From Bacillota bacterium (GTDB lineage Bacteria > Bacillota_A > Clostridia > Christensenellales > Aristaeellaceae), in the NCBI GenBank assembly GCA_023421735.1, contig JAEZSP010000012.1, positions 1 to 64,000 of the forward strand: a stretch of DNA of 64,000 bases, written 5' to 3'. Numbering within the stretch: the first letter of the stretch is position 1; every line of letters begins with the position of its first letter. The notes below the pieces were generated by a model. It saw only the letters and a program-made list of their open reading frames with translations. It was not told the DNA's origin and ran no database searches. Below, piece after piece: positions 42,085-51,499 of the stretch. The translations under genes were made by a program, and so were the position numbers.

Positions 42085-43457
42085 ATGGCACAAAACTCGA
42101 CGCATCTCGCGATTACGGATCTCGGATCATTTCTGTATGGGCATGCACCGCGTCCCATCCCGCTCAAAAATGGCATGGTGATCGGCGGCGGAGAGGTCTA
42201 TCCAGAACTCAATTTCACCTTGCCGCCCATGACGATCGATCAATCGACATACCCCAGGGCGCGCGACCACTACAAGCAGATGCTCACTGGCGCGCTGGCG
42301 CGCGCGGTTGATTTGCAGGCGCCGGGCGTGATTGTCGAAATTGAGCTTCTCCCGCCGATGACGAACAACGCCTCGTGGGGCATCGAGATCACAAAACTTG
42401 TCCGCGACATCATGTTCGACTTTGAAGCCAACAAGGGACTCAAGAGTGCCCTGAGGCTGACGCCGAACGACACGCGGGAGTTCGTCAGGCCCCCCGTCAT
42501 GCGCTCGGGCGCCTACCTGGAGAGCATGATGGAGGTGTTTGCGGGTGCGGCCAAGGCGGGCGCGGAATTTCTGTCCATCGAATCAACCGGCGGAAAGGAA
42601 ATTCACGACGATGCGATTGTGAACGCGGACCTGGCAAAGTCGATCTTCGCGCTGGGCGTACTGGGCGCGCGCGACATGGCCTTTTTGTGGAAGAAGATTG
42701 TGAAAATCGCGGACGACAACGGCTCTATCGCGGCTGGAGATTCCGCCTGCGGCTTTGCAAATACCGCGATGGTGCTTGCCGAAAAAGGAATGATTCCCAG
42801 CGTTCTTGCAGCCGTCATCCGCGTTGCGACGGTCGGTCGAGCCCTTGTCGCCTTTGACGTCGGTGCGCAAGGGCCCAGCAAGGATTGCGCATACGAGGGC
42901 CGTTTCTCAAGGCGATCGCGGGCGTTCCCATCGCGATGGAGGGCAAATCGGCAGCCTGCGCGCACCTTTCCTCCGTTGGCAATATCGCGGCCTGCGTCGC
43001 CGATATGTGGAGCAACGAATCGGTGCAGAACGTCAGACTCCTGTCGGACATGGCGCCGACTGTCTCCATGGAGCAGCTCGTCTACGATTGTCGCCTCTTC
43101 AATGCGGCAAGCGCGGACGGAGAAGCCGCCCGCATGCAGAAATGGCTCGCCAATTCGGATAGTCGCCTTTCGCCGCAGGCATACGTGCTCAGGCCGGATG
43201 TGGTGCTGCGGCTGAGCGAGAAGATCGCGGAGCATGCCGACCCCTATCAACGCACGATTGCGGGCGCACGCGCCGCCATCGAGGAGATCGGTTCGGCGTA
43301 TCGCAGACACGAGCTCAATATCTGGCCGCGCGAGGAAAAGTGGATCGGGCTGATTCAGGACCAACTGGATGAAATTCCGGATACGGAGGAAGAAATGATC
43401 GACAGTATTCTGCCCGAACTGAAGGGCAGCTTCCTGCCGGCGGAATATGGACTGTAG
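42085..43457 (+). pseudogene. mtaB: Methanol:corrinoid methyltransferase MtaB, one-base frameshift
   Basis: The 5' frame reads ITDLGSFLYGHAPRPIPLKN, EIELLPPMTNNASWGIE, SIESTGGKEIHDDA and AAGDSACGFANTAMV, which is MtaB with a zinc Cys in DSACGF. At KDCAYEG (the second Cys) the frame breaks at about 42900: GGGCCG appears where GGGCCCG is expected. One extra C restores PFLKAIAGVPIAMEGKSAAC to the stop at 43457. The joined length is about 457 residues, normal for MtaB. It would transfer methyl from methanol to a corrinoid protein (MtaC), for which no gene is seen. The lesion could be a true mutation or a homopolymer sequence error. Confidence 0.88.
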
Positions 43458-43624
43458 GGCCGGAATGATTGAGATTTTCGCATGCGACCCGTCTCAGCGA
43501 TGAAACGGTATTCTCAATCTCCGATCCGCATAACCGCACATGCAAAACGAACGGGTACTCGAATGAGTGCCCGTTCAGTCCGCTGATAAGGGATCACCAT
43601 GAAAATGGCGGGAAATGCCCCAAT

Positions 43625-44422
43625 CTATGCCTGCTGAATCCGCTTTGCAGACCGAATAATCACAAATCCTTCTGCGGCCAGATAGACAATCAGGCATGCG
43701 CTTATGGTTGCGATGACGCCTGCATACATGCCTGCAAAGCCGTTGGCCGACAGATGCTTGATTAGAATTCCGACGTATGCCCAAATCAGCACAAGGCCGT
43801 ATGTCATGTCTTTGCGGCGCACCAACGTTGCGGTGCCGATGAGCATGGCGACAATGAGAATGATGATCGCCCACGTCTGCTCGGACAGACCAAAGCGATC
43901 CCAGCCAATGCTGACGAGAAGGGCCGTTGCATTGGCGACCGTCGCAACCGTGATCCAGCCGAAGTACAGGCTGAACGGAAGGCGCACCATCAACTTTTCC
44001 GCGCGCCTTAGGGGCTCCCTGTCTAACGAAAGGTTGATGAAAATGAGCGTAACGAAAATCACAATCATCAAAAACATCGACCAGGCAAAGAAACCGTAGT
44101 GCCATGAGAAGATCCACGCGATATTTGCAAGCGAGGAAAGGATGAAAAGTGCCCGTACCTTGTCGGGAACCGCAGTCTTGTCAAACTGTTTTGTAAAACC
44201 CAACTGATAGATTGTGAACACCGCAAGCGTCAGGTAGATCAGGCCCCAGATCGAGAACGTGAATCCCGCGGGTGCAAACAGATTGGGCAGCGAATCAGAC
44301 ACCTCTCCGGGCGTCATGCCGTTGATGGGGAGGGCTTGCGCAAGAAAATTGACGGCAACCATTGCGATGAAGGCAACGGCCGCGAAGATTTTGAGGACGA
44401 TGTTACCTGCTCTCATGTTCAT
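43625..44422 (-). CDS. TspO/MBR-related membrane protein
   Basis: A 265-residue protein with about seven to eight hydrophobic helices. LFAPAGFTFSIWGLIYLTLA and SLANIAWIFSWHYG match the Trp-rich TspO/MBR pattern (AP..F...W...Y). The length is longer than the 160-residue TspO core, as in a subgroup of Firmicute relatives with extra helices. TspO proteins bind porphyrins or act in stress responses. The start is the ATG at 44422, eight bases after AGGAG. It sits next to a relic of a desaturase/glycosyltransferase. Confidence 0.75.
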   Translation of the reverse strand: MNMRAGNIVLKIFAAVAFIAMVAVNFLAQALPINGMTPGEVSDSLPNLFAPAGFTFSIWGLIYLTLAVFTIYQLGFTKQFDKTAVPDKVRALFILSSLANIAWIFSWHYGFFAWSMFLMIVIFVTLIFINLSLDREPLRRAEKLMVRLPFSLYFGWITVATVANATALLVSIGWDRFGLSEQTWAIIILIVAMLIGTATLVRRKDMTYGLVLIWAYVGILIKHLSANGFAGMYAGVIATISACLIVYLAAEGFVIIRSAKRIQQA

Positions 44423-44464
44423 AAGCCACACTCCTTTTCTTTTCTCAAGGCGATCACTCGGCAC

Positions 44465-45008
44465 ACGCGGCTCTATCTTTCTCTCTTTGTTTTCTTTTTA
44501 CAAGCATTTCTTTCAAGATGAAGGAAACCGCAAAAACCCAAAGGAAAACGGCAAGAGAAACGGGGTAGGCGGCGATTGTCGAAACGCGGAAACAGCCGAG
44601 GCGGCGCGCAATCCGTCCGAGTTCCAACATTCACGGGACGATAAGAGTTGCGTTTGCAATCAGCGTCGCCCAGTCTCCCACCAGGACGGACACAATCATC
44701 CGAAAGGGCACGGAGGCGCAGCCCATCACCCAGACAAATACGAGACAAAAGAGCCATAAGGGCGTCTTGGCGGCACCGGACGCAAAATTCTTTGTCCATC
44801 CCTCGATGAACGAGTGAAAGCCGTCGCGGTACATGCGGAACGAGATGCGCGTATTTCCTACGAATAATCGGTACCGAAATCCCGCCGCCTTGAGCCGATC
44901 GCCGCGCTCGCATACCAGAACGGAACGCCCCGCCCTTGTGAGATACGCGGCAGCCGTAAGCCCCGCCATGCCTGCGCCGACAATCACAGCGTCGTATTTT
45001 TCGTTTAT
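44465..45008 (-). pseudogene. Fused relic: desaturase N-terminus joined to GT2 C-terminus
   Basis: The first 35-40 residues (YDAVIVGAGMAGLTAAAYLT, then AGRSVLVCERGDRLKAAG) are the FAD-binding start of a phytoene desaturase-like protein. The next segment (ISFRMYRDGFHSFIEGWTKN and following) is the C-terminal part of a CrtQ-like glycosyltransferase. A frameshift follows near 44630, with MLELGRIARRLGCFRVSTIA continuing the GT tail. A good AAGGAGG is followed at the expected spacing by ATA instead of ATG (45006-45008), so the start codon is lost too. This is a deletion fusion of two former genes. The gap 45009-45414 has no supported gene; a short 101-codon minus frame there has no domain. Confidence 0.72.
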
Positions 45009-45414
45009 TCGCTATCCTCCTTTTCCTCCGTATTTTGAGCAAATGGATTCATAAATACATACCCTTTATGCAGACCATTAACCCCAAAACAAACATGTTT
45101 TCTTTGAAAACAACATATTTTCGGGCATCTCCGTGGCTTACCTGCAATTTGGATGGATCGCCTATTAGTCCGCCATACAAAGACACTTTCCCCGTGCCGC
45201 GACGCTCTGTTTTCCGGCGTCACCTTTTTGTGAAATGCCTCATGTTCAATGGACTCCTGATTATCTGCCGCTCTTTTGTATTTTTGATCAAGATTGAAAT
45301 CGCCGCTCATTTCTTCTTCTTTTCCGGTTATGTTTTTACTGGACGTACAGCCTTTCGAGTGCTATACTTGTCAGTGGGTTATTCCGGCCGTTAAAAACGG
45401 GGAGGCATACATAT

Positions 45415-46452
45415 ATGAACGGCGATATGTTCGCGTTGAAAAAAACGCGACCCGGCAAAGGACTCGAACTGCAAAAGGTACCTATTCCCAAGGTTGGGTA
45501 TGGAGAAGTGCTCATTCGCATCCGCAAGACTGCGATCTGCGGTACGGATCTGCACATTTACAACTGGGACGAGTGGAGCCAGAAAAATATCGTTCCCCCG
45601 CTGATCATCGGTCACGAGTACGTGGGCGTGATCGAGGAAATCGGCGAAGGGGTCGAGGGTCTGAAAATCGGACAGCGGGTGAGCGGTGAGGGGCACATTA
45701 CCTGCGGGCACTGCCGCAACTGCCGGGGCGGCAACGCGCAGTGGTGCAAATATACAAAGGGCGTCGGCGTCAACCGGGATGGCGCGTTTGCGCAATTTTT
45801 GTGCCTGCCGGCGAAGAACGTAGTGCCCATGGACGAATCGCTTCCGGAGGATGTCGTTTCATTCTTCGATGCGTACGGCAACGCCACGCATACTGCGCTT
45901 GAATTCGACGTGGTGGGAGAGGACGTGCTGGTGACCGGTGCGGGCCCGATCGGCATCATGGCGGGGGCGATCTGCAAAAAAAACGGCGCGCGCCAGGTCA
46001 TCATCACAGACGTCAACGAGTACCGGCTGGATCTGGCCCGCAAGATGGGGCTGTTCGCCATCAACGTGGCGGAAAACGACCTTGGCGAAGTCATGCGTTC
46101 CCATCATATGGTAGAAGGCTTCGACGTCGCGCTTGAAATGAGCGGCAGTGACGCCGCGCTTCACCAGCTCCTGGATCACATGCGAAACGGCGGCAGTGTC
46201 GCGCTCCTCGGCATCTTCTCCCGGGACGCGCGCATCGACTGGAATCAGGTGATCTTCAAGGGGCTGACGTTGCAGGGCATCTATGGCCGCAAGATGTACG
46301 AAACCTGGTATAAGATGGCCGCGATGGTGGAGAGCGGGCTGGATCTGACGCCGATCATCACGCATCGCTTTCACTATACCGATTTTGAAAAGGGATTTGC
46401 CGCGATGAATACCGGAAAAAGCGGCAAGGTGATTCTGAGCTGGGAGGAATGA
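45415..46452 (+). CDS. tdh: L-threonine 3-dehydrogenase
   Basis: A 345-residue Zn-dependent medium-chain dehydrogenase. [17 protein letters not shown] gives the catalytic Cys and the TDH-specific loop, [19 protein letters not shown] the His/Glu, and [17 protein letters not shown] the structural Zn cysteines. [10 protein letters not shown] is the NAD loop. It oxidises threonine to 2-amino-3-ketobutyrate. GGGGAGG precedes the ATG. kbl follows directly with overlapping ribosome site and stop, so the two form the classical threonine-to-glycine operon. Confidence 0.97.
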   Translation: MNGDMFALKKTRPGKGLELQKVPIPKVGYGEVLIRIRKTAICGTDLHIYNWDEWSQKNIVPPLIIGHEYVGVIEEIGEGVEGLKIGQRVSGEGHITCGHCRNCRGGNAQWCKYTKGVGVNRDGAFAQFLCLPAKNVVPMDESLPEDVVSFFDAYGNATHTALEFDVVGEDVLVTGAGPIGIMAGAICKKNGARQVIITDVNEYRLDLARKMGLFAINVAENDLGEVMRSHHMVEGFDVALEMSGSDAALHQLLDHMRNGGSVALLGIFSRDARIDWNQVIFKGLTLQGIYGRKMYETWYKMAAMVESGLDLTPIITHRFHYTDFEKGFAAMNTGKSGKVILSWEE

Positions 46453-46454
46453 GC

Positions 46455-47636
46455 ATGAAATCAGCATTCGGGTACTTTGACAAGACGCTCAAGGACATCG
46501 AATCTGCGGGCACGCTGAAGAGCGAGCGGATCATCGTGACGCCGCAGCGCGCGCGGATCGACACGACGAAGGCGCAGGGGCTTCTCAACATGTGCGCCAA
46601 CAATTACCTGGGCCTTGCGGACAATCAGGAGATCATCGACGCGGCGAAGGCCAGCTACGATCGCTGGGGATTCGGGCTATCCTCCGTCAGGTTCATTTGC
46701 GGCACGCAGCAGCTGCATAAGGAACTCGAGGCGCGGATTTCCGCATTTCTGGGCATGGAGGACGCGATTCTGTATTCCTCCTGTTTCGATGCCAACGGCG
46801 GATTGTTCGAGGCACTCTTAGGTGCGGAAGATGCCATCATTTCGGATGAACTGAACCACGCCTCGATCATCGACGGCGTCCGGCTGTGCAAGGCGCAGCG
46901 GCTGCGCTATCGGAACAGCGACATGGCGGATCTGGAGGAGAAGCTCAGGCAAGCCTCTGCCGCGCGCATCCGCCTGATCGCAACCGACGGCGTGTTCTCG
47001 ATGGACGGCTATGTGGCGAACCTTGCGGGCATCTGCGATCTGGCGGAGAAGTACGATGCCTTGGTCATGGTGGACGACAGCCACGCGGTCGGCTTCATGG
47101 GCGAACACGGACGCGGTACGCCGGAGTATGCGGGCGTGATGGATCGGGTGGACATCCTGACCGGCACATTCGGAAAGGCGATGGGCGGCGCGTCGGGCGG
47201 CTATACGGCGGCATCCAAAAAGATCGTGGATCTTCTGCGCCAGAAGTCGAGGCCTTATCTGTTCTCCAACACGCTCGCACCCGCGGTCTGCGCGGCGACA
47301 ATCAAGGTTCTGGATATTCTGGAAGGCGGCGGAGACGCGCTTGCGCGTCTGACGGAGAATACCGCCTGGTTCCGCAAGGAACTCAACGCGAATGGGTTTG
47401 ACGTGCCGGAGAGCACCCACCCCATCGTGCCGGTGATGCTCTACGACGCCCGCGTGGCAGCCGAGTTTGCGGCGCGCATGTTGGATAAGGGTGTGTACGT
47501 CGTTGCATTCAGCTATCCGGTGGTGCCGCAGGGCAAGGCGCGTATCCGTACGCAGGTCAGCGCCGCGCACACGCGCGCGGATTTGGCGTTTGCGGTCCGC
47601 TGCTTCTGCGAAGTCAAGAAGGAGATGCAGCTGTAG
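46455..47636 (+). CDS. kbl: 2-amino-3-ketobutyrate CoA ligase (glycine C-acetyltransferase)
   Basis: A 393-residue PLP enzyme of the alpha-oxoamine synthase family. [32 protein letters not shown], the PLP lysine in [15 protein letters not shown] and [16 protein letters not shown] are visible. It splits 2-amino-3-ketobutyrate with CoA into glycine and acetyl-CoA. The ATG at 46455 is seven bases after GGGAGG and is preferred to 46449, which overlaps the tdh stop. A hairpin at 47669-47698 follows. Confidence 0.97.
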   Translation: MKSAFGYFDKTLKDIESAGTLKSERIIVTPQRARIDTTKAQGLLNMCANNYLGLADNQEIIDAAKASYDRWGFGLSSVRFICGTQQLHKELEARISAFLGMEDAILYSSCFDANGGLFEALLGAEDAIISDELNHASIIDGVRLCKAQRLRYRNSDMADLEEKLRQASAARIRLIATDGVFSMDGYVANLAGICDLAEKYDALVMVDDSHAVGFMGEHGRGTPEYAGVMDRVDILTGTFGKAMGGASGGYTAASKKIVDLLRQKSRPYLFSNTLAPAVCAATIKVLDILEGGGDALARLTENTAWFRKELNANGFDVPESTHPIVPVMLYDARVAAEFAARMLDKGVYVVAFSYPVVPQGKARIRTQVSAAHTRADLAFAVRCFCEVKKEMQL

Positions 47637-47668
47637 CACGCATTCGGAAGCACTGCGATGCAAAACAA

Positions 47669-47698
47669 GCGACACGCCGTATATTTGCGGCGTGTCGC
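47669..47698 (+). terminator. Hairpin after kbl
   Basis: GCGACACGCCG (47669-47679) pairs with CGGCGTGTCGC (47688-47698), 11 bp. There is no clear T-run, so termination strength is uncertain. Confidence 0.6.
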
Positions 47699-47741
47699 CT
47701 GCCATTGCTCCGGTTTCGATGAGGGGAGAGGCGTACGGAAT

Positions 47742-48020
47742 TCATTTCACTTTTTTCATGAGATTCTCAAACGTCTCTTCGTCAATTTCGCCCTTCGCCA
47801 AACGTTCTTTCAGAATTTCTTCGGGCGTCTGGTTGCCGAATCCGGAATCGTTTCCGCCGTCGGCCTGGTTTCTGTTCCCGGACTGATGATCCTTTTTGAC
47901 AAGTAAATAGATGATGACGCCAACCAATATCACGCCAATCAGCATTGCGACTCCTCCCGTCCATCCCATCCTGCCGATACCGTATCCGGCACCGCATAAG
48001 CCTCTATAAAATCCGTACAT
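47742..48020 (-). CDS. Small membrane protein with SHOCT domain
   Basis: A 92-residue protein. A Gly/Tyr-rich start is followed by one membrane helix (AMLIGVILVGVIIYLLV) and a SHOCT domain at the end (TPEEILKERLAKGEIDEETF then ENLMKK). SHOCT is a short oligomerisation domain. Function unknown; similar proteins are common in Clostridia. Confidence 0.85.
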   Translation of the reverse strand: MYGFYRGLCGAGYGIGRMGWTGGVAMLIGVILVGVIIYLLVKKDHQSGNRNQADGGNDSGFGNQTPEEILKERLAKGEIDEETFENLMKKVK

Positions 48021-48233
48021 CGTCGAAGCCTCTTTTCAATTCCTTGGATTGTATGCATTATAACAATGAAATGTGCAGAAATGATGAAGCTGCAAAAAAA
48101 ACGTCAGATGCGGCGATTTCGCCGCCGCGGTGATCATCCGATCCGTATCCTGTGTTCACAGTGCCGGGCCATCAGTCGTCAAACCGTTCAGATGAGACGG
48201 ATCCTTTGATCGGCGGCTCTTTCGGTTGGTACC

Positions 48234-48488
48234 CTATGTCCTTTTGCGCAATAGGCCGACGATCAGGAGGAGCAGGCACGCGCCGCCAATCGCGATCAGA
48301 AAGCTCGTCACGTTGAATCCCGTTATTTCGACGCCAAGCAGCCACGACGCGATCCATCCGCCCAAGGTTGCGCCAATCACCCCGACCACGGTGTTGGCGA
48401 TCCAACCCATGCCTCGGTTTTTACCCATGATAATGCTTGCCAGCCATCCCGCCAGTGCGCCCAGTACAATCCATAAAACGATTCCCAT
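48234..48488 (-). CDS. GlsB/YeaQ/YmgE-type transglycosylase-associated membrane protein
   Basis: An 84-residue protein with three hydrophobic helices: MGIVLWIVLGALAGWLASII, GMGWIANTVVGVIGATLGGW and FLIAIGGACLLLLIVGLL. This matches the YeaQ/YmgE family, which is often stress-induced and of unknown molecular role. The start is the ATG at 48488. The 48489-48793 stretch holds no gene. Confidence 0.9.
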   Translation of the reverse strand: MGIVLWIVLGALAGWLASIIMGKNRGMGWIANTVVGVIGATLGGWIASWLLGVEITGFNVTSFLIAIGGACLLLLIVGLLRKRT

Positions 48489-48793
48489 GCAATCACCCCG
48501 TATGCTTCCGCCTCGTTCCCATCCTATTATCGCGCGCCCGGTGATTTCCATGCTGTCATATGCTGGCAGCGCAGTGCATCACGGCATGATCGATTCACGC
48601 AACGCCGCACAACGGTCGACGCATCGCAGAGCGTAAATCATGCCGTCCTGATCGGTTAATCGGCGAATGATTGATCAGATTGCACGTACGAATGGCAAAT
48701 ACCATCTCCACATCGTATCGGATTTTTGTCGATCCATCATAAGTACATTCGATCTATCTTCAAAATGCATTGCATATGCGAACATATGGTTTC

Positions 48794-48822
48794 TTGACAT
48801 GATGCGGATCGTGTGGTATCCT
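48794..48822 (+). promoter_or_regulatory. Promoter of the FmdE gene
   Basis: -35 TTGACA (48794-48799), 17-bp spacer, -10 TATCCT (48817-48822). The transcript would begin about 200 bases before the FmdE start. Confidence 0.78.
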
Positions 48823-48829
48823 GTCATAA

Positions 48830-49020
48830 AGTGATGTCCTTTGATGTCACAGATTTGATGCCGTGAAGGTATTGTCCCGCGCAGAAGCGCCGGGCGTCCT
48901 TCACGGCATTTCTTTTGGGAAGGCGCTTTGGAATTGGAATCATTGCGGGCCTGCCCGTGGAGGGAAGGCGAGGCGCTGCTGCGGATGCGGCGCTCCGGAA
49001 TGGACAGCGAGAAAGGGGAT
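48830..49020 (+). promoter_or_regulatory. Structured leader before FmdE, possible riboswitch
   Basis: GCCGTGAAGG (48860-48869) pairs with CCTTCACGGC (48898-48907), enclosing a small CGC-AGAA-GCG hairpin. A G-rich region with further complementary blocks (GGCCTGCCC, GGAGGGAAGGCG, GCGGCGCTCC) follows. FmdE genes are often linked to molybdenum or tungsten cofactor metabolism, so a Moco/Wco-type riboswitch is possible. I could not match a consensus with certainty. Confidence 0.4.
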
Positions 49021-49027
49021 TTTTCAA

Positions 49028-49555
49028 ATGAATCAGGCAATGTGGGATAAGGCGCGCGCATTTCACGGCCACGAGTGCCCGGGACTGGCGATCGGCGTCA
49101 AGGCGGTGGAGGCTGTACAGGAAAAATGGGGGTTTGATCTCGGCAACCCGGACGAAGACATCGTATGCGTGACGGAAAACGACGCATGCGGCGTTGACGC
49201 CGTGCAGGCGCTTCTCAGCTGTACCATGGGCAAGGGAAACATGATCCTCCGCCCCACGGGAAAAATGGCGTTTTCGTTCTTTGACCGCAAAAATGGCCGG
49301 AAAATGCGCGTCATGCTGACGGCGAAAAACGCAGGCATGGATCGCAAAGATTACCGGCAATACCTGCTCGATGCGCCTGTCGATGAAATCTTCAAGATCA
49401 CAGAGCCCTCCTTCGACCTCCCGGCGCGCGCGCGGCTTTTCAATTCCGTTGCATGCGAAGTCTGCGGTGAGGTTGTGCCGGAGTACAAAATGCGTTTGCA
49501 GGATGGCAAGAAGGTCTGCCTCGATTGCTTTGTGGATTACGGCAGGGGATGGTGA
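49028..49555 (+). CDS. FmdE-family protein with C-terminal zinc ribbon
   Basis: A 175-residue protein. It opens with AMWDKARAFHGHECPGLAIG, the FmdE signature with a Cys and His, and TENDACGVDAVQ. The C-terminus has a CxxC...CxxC zinc ribbon (CEVCGE, CLDCF). FmdE proteins accompany formylmethanofuran dehydrogenase or metal transporters and are thought to help deliver a molybdenum/tungsten cofactor or metal. GAAAGGGG precedes the ATG. A broken metal-chelate ABC transporter follows at once. Confidence 0.9.
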   Translation: MNQAMWDKARAFHGHECPGLAIGVKAVEAVQEKWGFDLGNPDEDIVCVTENDACGVDAVQALLSCTMGKGNMILRPTGKMAFSFFDRKNGRKMRVMLTAKNAGMDRKDYRQYLLDAPVDEIFKITEPSFDLPARARLFNSVACEVCGEVVPEYKMRLQDGKKVCLDCFVDYGRGW

Positions 49556-49560
49556 AATGG

Positions 49561-50290
49561 ATGAAAAAAGTGCTATCTTTCTTCTTCATTCTGACATTCG
49601 CGCTTCCCGGCTTTGCCCACGCGGAGGGGGATACACGCATAATCACCGACGGATACGGTCGAACGGTGGAAATTCCCACGACGGTTGAGACCATCGCCGC
49701 CACATCCTTCACCGCCCGCATTCTGGTCTACGCGGGCGTTACGGACATGCTCGTGGGCGTTACGGATATGGACAAGACGGGCGATGCGAGTATGCCCTAT
49801 TCGGCGCTGAACAAGGATCTGTTCAATGCGCTTCCTTCCGTAGGCGCGGGTGGATCGGGAGATGTGACAGACTACGAGGCGCTCGTGATGCTCGGCCCGG
49901 ACGTCATTTTCTGCAACAAGGACGCCGAAACGGCGCGGGACATTCAGGATAAAATCGGCATTCCGGCCGTGGGGCTCTCTTATTCCGGCATCTTCGATCA
50001 GAGCGTATACGATTCTCTTGCGCTTGTGGGCGAGGTCACGGGCGCGTATGAGCGCTGCGCCGCGGTCATCGAGGCGCTCAAGGGTTGAGAGGCGGACCTC
50101 GAAGCGCGCACAGGAGATATTCCGGATGCGCAGAAACCCACCGTCTATACCGGAGGCGTGAGCTACAGGGGCGCACATGGCTTTTGCGGACGTCGATCCC
50201 ATCGCCAAGGCCGACGAGAGCTTCACACCTTCATGCTCGGCGCGCCCTATTACCAGCAGCTCGAAGCCGCAGGGCAGGGATTCGGACAGC
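49561..50290 (+). pseudogene. Metal-chelate ABC binding protein, broken by a stop and a frameshift
   Basis: The frame begins with a signal peptide (KKVLSFFFILTFALPGFAHA) and a BtuF/FhuD-type domain: DGYGRTVEIPTTVETIAA, LVGVTDMDKTG and LVMLGPDVIFCNKD. A TGA at 50086-50088 interrupts it, yet the same frame continues with EADLEARTGDI and PTVYTGGVSYRGAHGF. A frameshift then follows: DVDPIAKADESF is in another frame. The matching C-terminus FMLGAPYYQQLEAAGQGF is in a further frame. It lies five bases after fmdE. Confidence 0.85.
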
Positions 50291-50308
50291 TGACGATTGG
50301 AGAATCGC

Positions 50309-50578
50309 ATGCAGTCAGCATACAGGGGATATCTGCATCAGAAAAAGCTTGTCATTGCGCTGCTTGGCGCGGGGGTGATTTTCATCGCCCTGCGCTATTG
50401 TGATCGGTTTGTGCTCCTTCACGGCGGCTGTGTCTATGCGGCGGGCGGTTCCGAGGTGATGACCGCAGAGGCCATTCAAACCGTCTATGGCGTTGATGTG
50501 GAAATTATATTCGCGCATGGCGTACCCGTTGTGCTGCCTGTCCCGGAAGTGGGCGCTTCGCGCTCGGAGTCAGTTTGA
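50309..50578 (+). pseudogene. Permease/ATPase fusion relic of the same ABC transporter
   Basis: The first about 28 residues (MQSAYRGYLHQKKLVIALLG then AGVIFIAL) look like the start of a FecCD-type permease. They are joined in frame to RYCDRFVLLHGGCVYAAGG and TAEAIQTVYGVDVEIIFAHG, the C-terminal end of a FepC-type ATPase. An internal deletion has removed most of the permease and the ATP-binding core. With 49561-50290, this is the fossil of a binding protein-permease-ATPase operon. Confidence 0.8.
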
Positions 50579-50980
50579 TTCTGGCGGGAGTTCATCGTAC
50601 ATGGGTATTTTCCCGAGATCGTGATCCCACTTTGCCCTGTGCGCACAATAGATGTGCCCGTCCGGCCTTATGTCGAAAGCGCTGTCGATGCATCCCGCCG
50701 GGACCACCAGCAATTTCCCGTCAAACTGTATGTTCGGCAGCGCAGACCCGCAATTTGTACAGAAACTCTTGATGTGCCCCTCGTAGCGATCGTCGAACAC
50801 CCGCACTTTGTCCTCACCCGATTTCCACCGGAGCTTTGCCGTTGCAGAAAACAGGTTTGCCGCATGTGCGGACCCCGTATCCTTGCGGCAACGATCACAA
50901 TGGCATAAATAAAAGTGCTCAAAATCACCTTCGATCTCGAAGGTCACTTTGCCGCAGAGACAAGATCCCGTGTACTTCAT
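50570..50980 (-). CDS. GFA-family (glutathione-dependent formaldehyde-activating-like) protein
   Basis: A 136-residue zinc protein. The motif SCLCGKVTFEIEG is followed by CHCDRCRKDTG and FCTNCGSALP, giving the Cys ligands of the GFA/Mss4-like fold. It is not proof of formaldehyde use; family members are varied. The ATG is preceded by AAAGGGG. Its 3' end slightly overlaps the ABC relic. Confidence 0.88.
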   Translation of the reverse strand: MKYTGSCLCGKVTFEIEGDFEHFYLCHCDRCRKDTGSAHAANLFSATAKLRWKSGEDKVRVFDDRYEGHIKSFCTNCGSALPNIQFDGKLLVVPAGCIDSAFDIRPDGHIYCAHRAKWDHDLGKIPMYDELPPESN

Positions 50981-51164
50981 GCGAAAACCCCTTTCAAAAG
51001 GCAGCCTCCCCGAACGCTGGCTGCGTACGATTTCAGTGCACCTTTTACATGATTATACACGCGCGCGGCTGCATTTTCCAGTCCAAACAGGAGAAAGACA
51101 AGGTCGTCGGGGCGGAGCCGATCAGACATCCAATCACGGCCAACACATGAATGAAGAAAGTATG

Positions 51165-51380
51165 AACCTCGGGAGGTTTGGAGGGCCGCAGCCCTCCATG
51201 TATCATCATTTTTACCGGCTTGGCCGGTAAAAATGGATTCGTACGAAGGGCGAGCATGCCCGCCCGGCGACGAATCAGTTCATGCCCCCCCGGATTTCGC
51301 CCGGAATTTTCGTGAGAAAATTTAGAAATCCGGTTCCTCGTTCCTTTGGCTTAGGTATGAACGTAGTTCGTGCGTAAGCC
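51165..51380 (+). ncRNA. Array of six consecutive hairpins, possible structured RNA
   Basis: Six stem-loops follow one another in 216 bases: A 51165-51178 (5 bp, CGGG loop); B 51180-51197 (GGAGGGC/GCCCTCC); C 51209-51233 (11 bp perfect, TTG loop); D 51236-51276 (GATTCGT/ACGAATC with inner GGGC/GCCC); E 51291-51332 (CGGATTTC/GAAATCCG, inner AATTTTC/GAAAATT with GTGA tetraloop); F 51348-51380 (GGCTTA/TAAGCC with inner GAAC/GTTC). There is no supported ORF here. The block ACATCCAATCA occurs at both ends (51126 and 51385). Family not recognised. Confidence 0.5.
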
Positions 51381-51403
51381 CTGGACATCCAATCAACTTC
51401 CCG

Positions 51404-51432
51404 TTGCCGCGCACACCGACCTATGCTATAAT
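51404..51432 (+). promoter_or_regulatory. Promoter of the MFS exporter leader
   Basis: -35 TTGCCG (51404-51409), 17-bp spacer, -10 TATAAT (51427-51432). Confidence 0.75.
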
Positions 51433-51463
51433 TGTTTTGTTTGAAAAGAGGGGAGGGAATACA

Positions 51464-51499
51464 ATGATCCAAGCCACGGCTGCTCCATGCAAAGTTTAA
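51464..51499 (+). CDS. Leader peptide before the MFS exporter
   Basis: An 11-codon frame (MIQATAAPCKV, stop TAA at 51497) lies after GGGAGGG at good spacing, 32 bases after the promoter's -10 box. Its codons overlap the first arm of a stem that competes with two others (see the leader). The position and size fit leader peptides that control antibiotic exporters and methylases by ribosome stalling. No independent function is expected. Confidence 0.65.
   Translation: MIQATAAPCKV

Noticed and set aside
45005..45310. A 101-codon minus-strand frame before the desaturase/GT relic
   Set aside because: No domain, weak ribosome site and atypical composition; it may be a further relic, but I could not support a gene.
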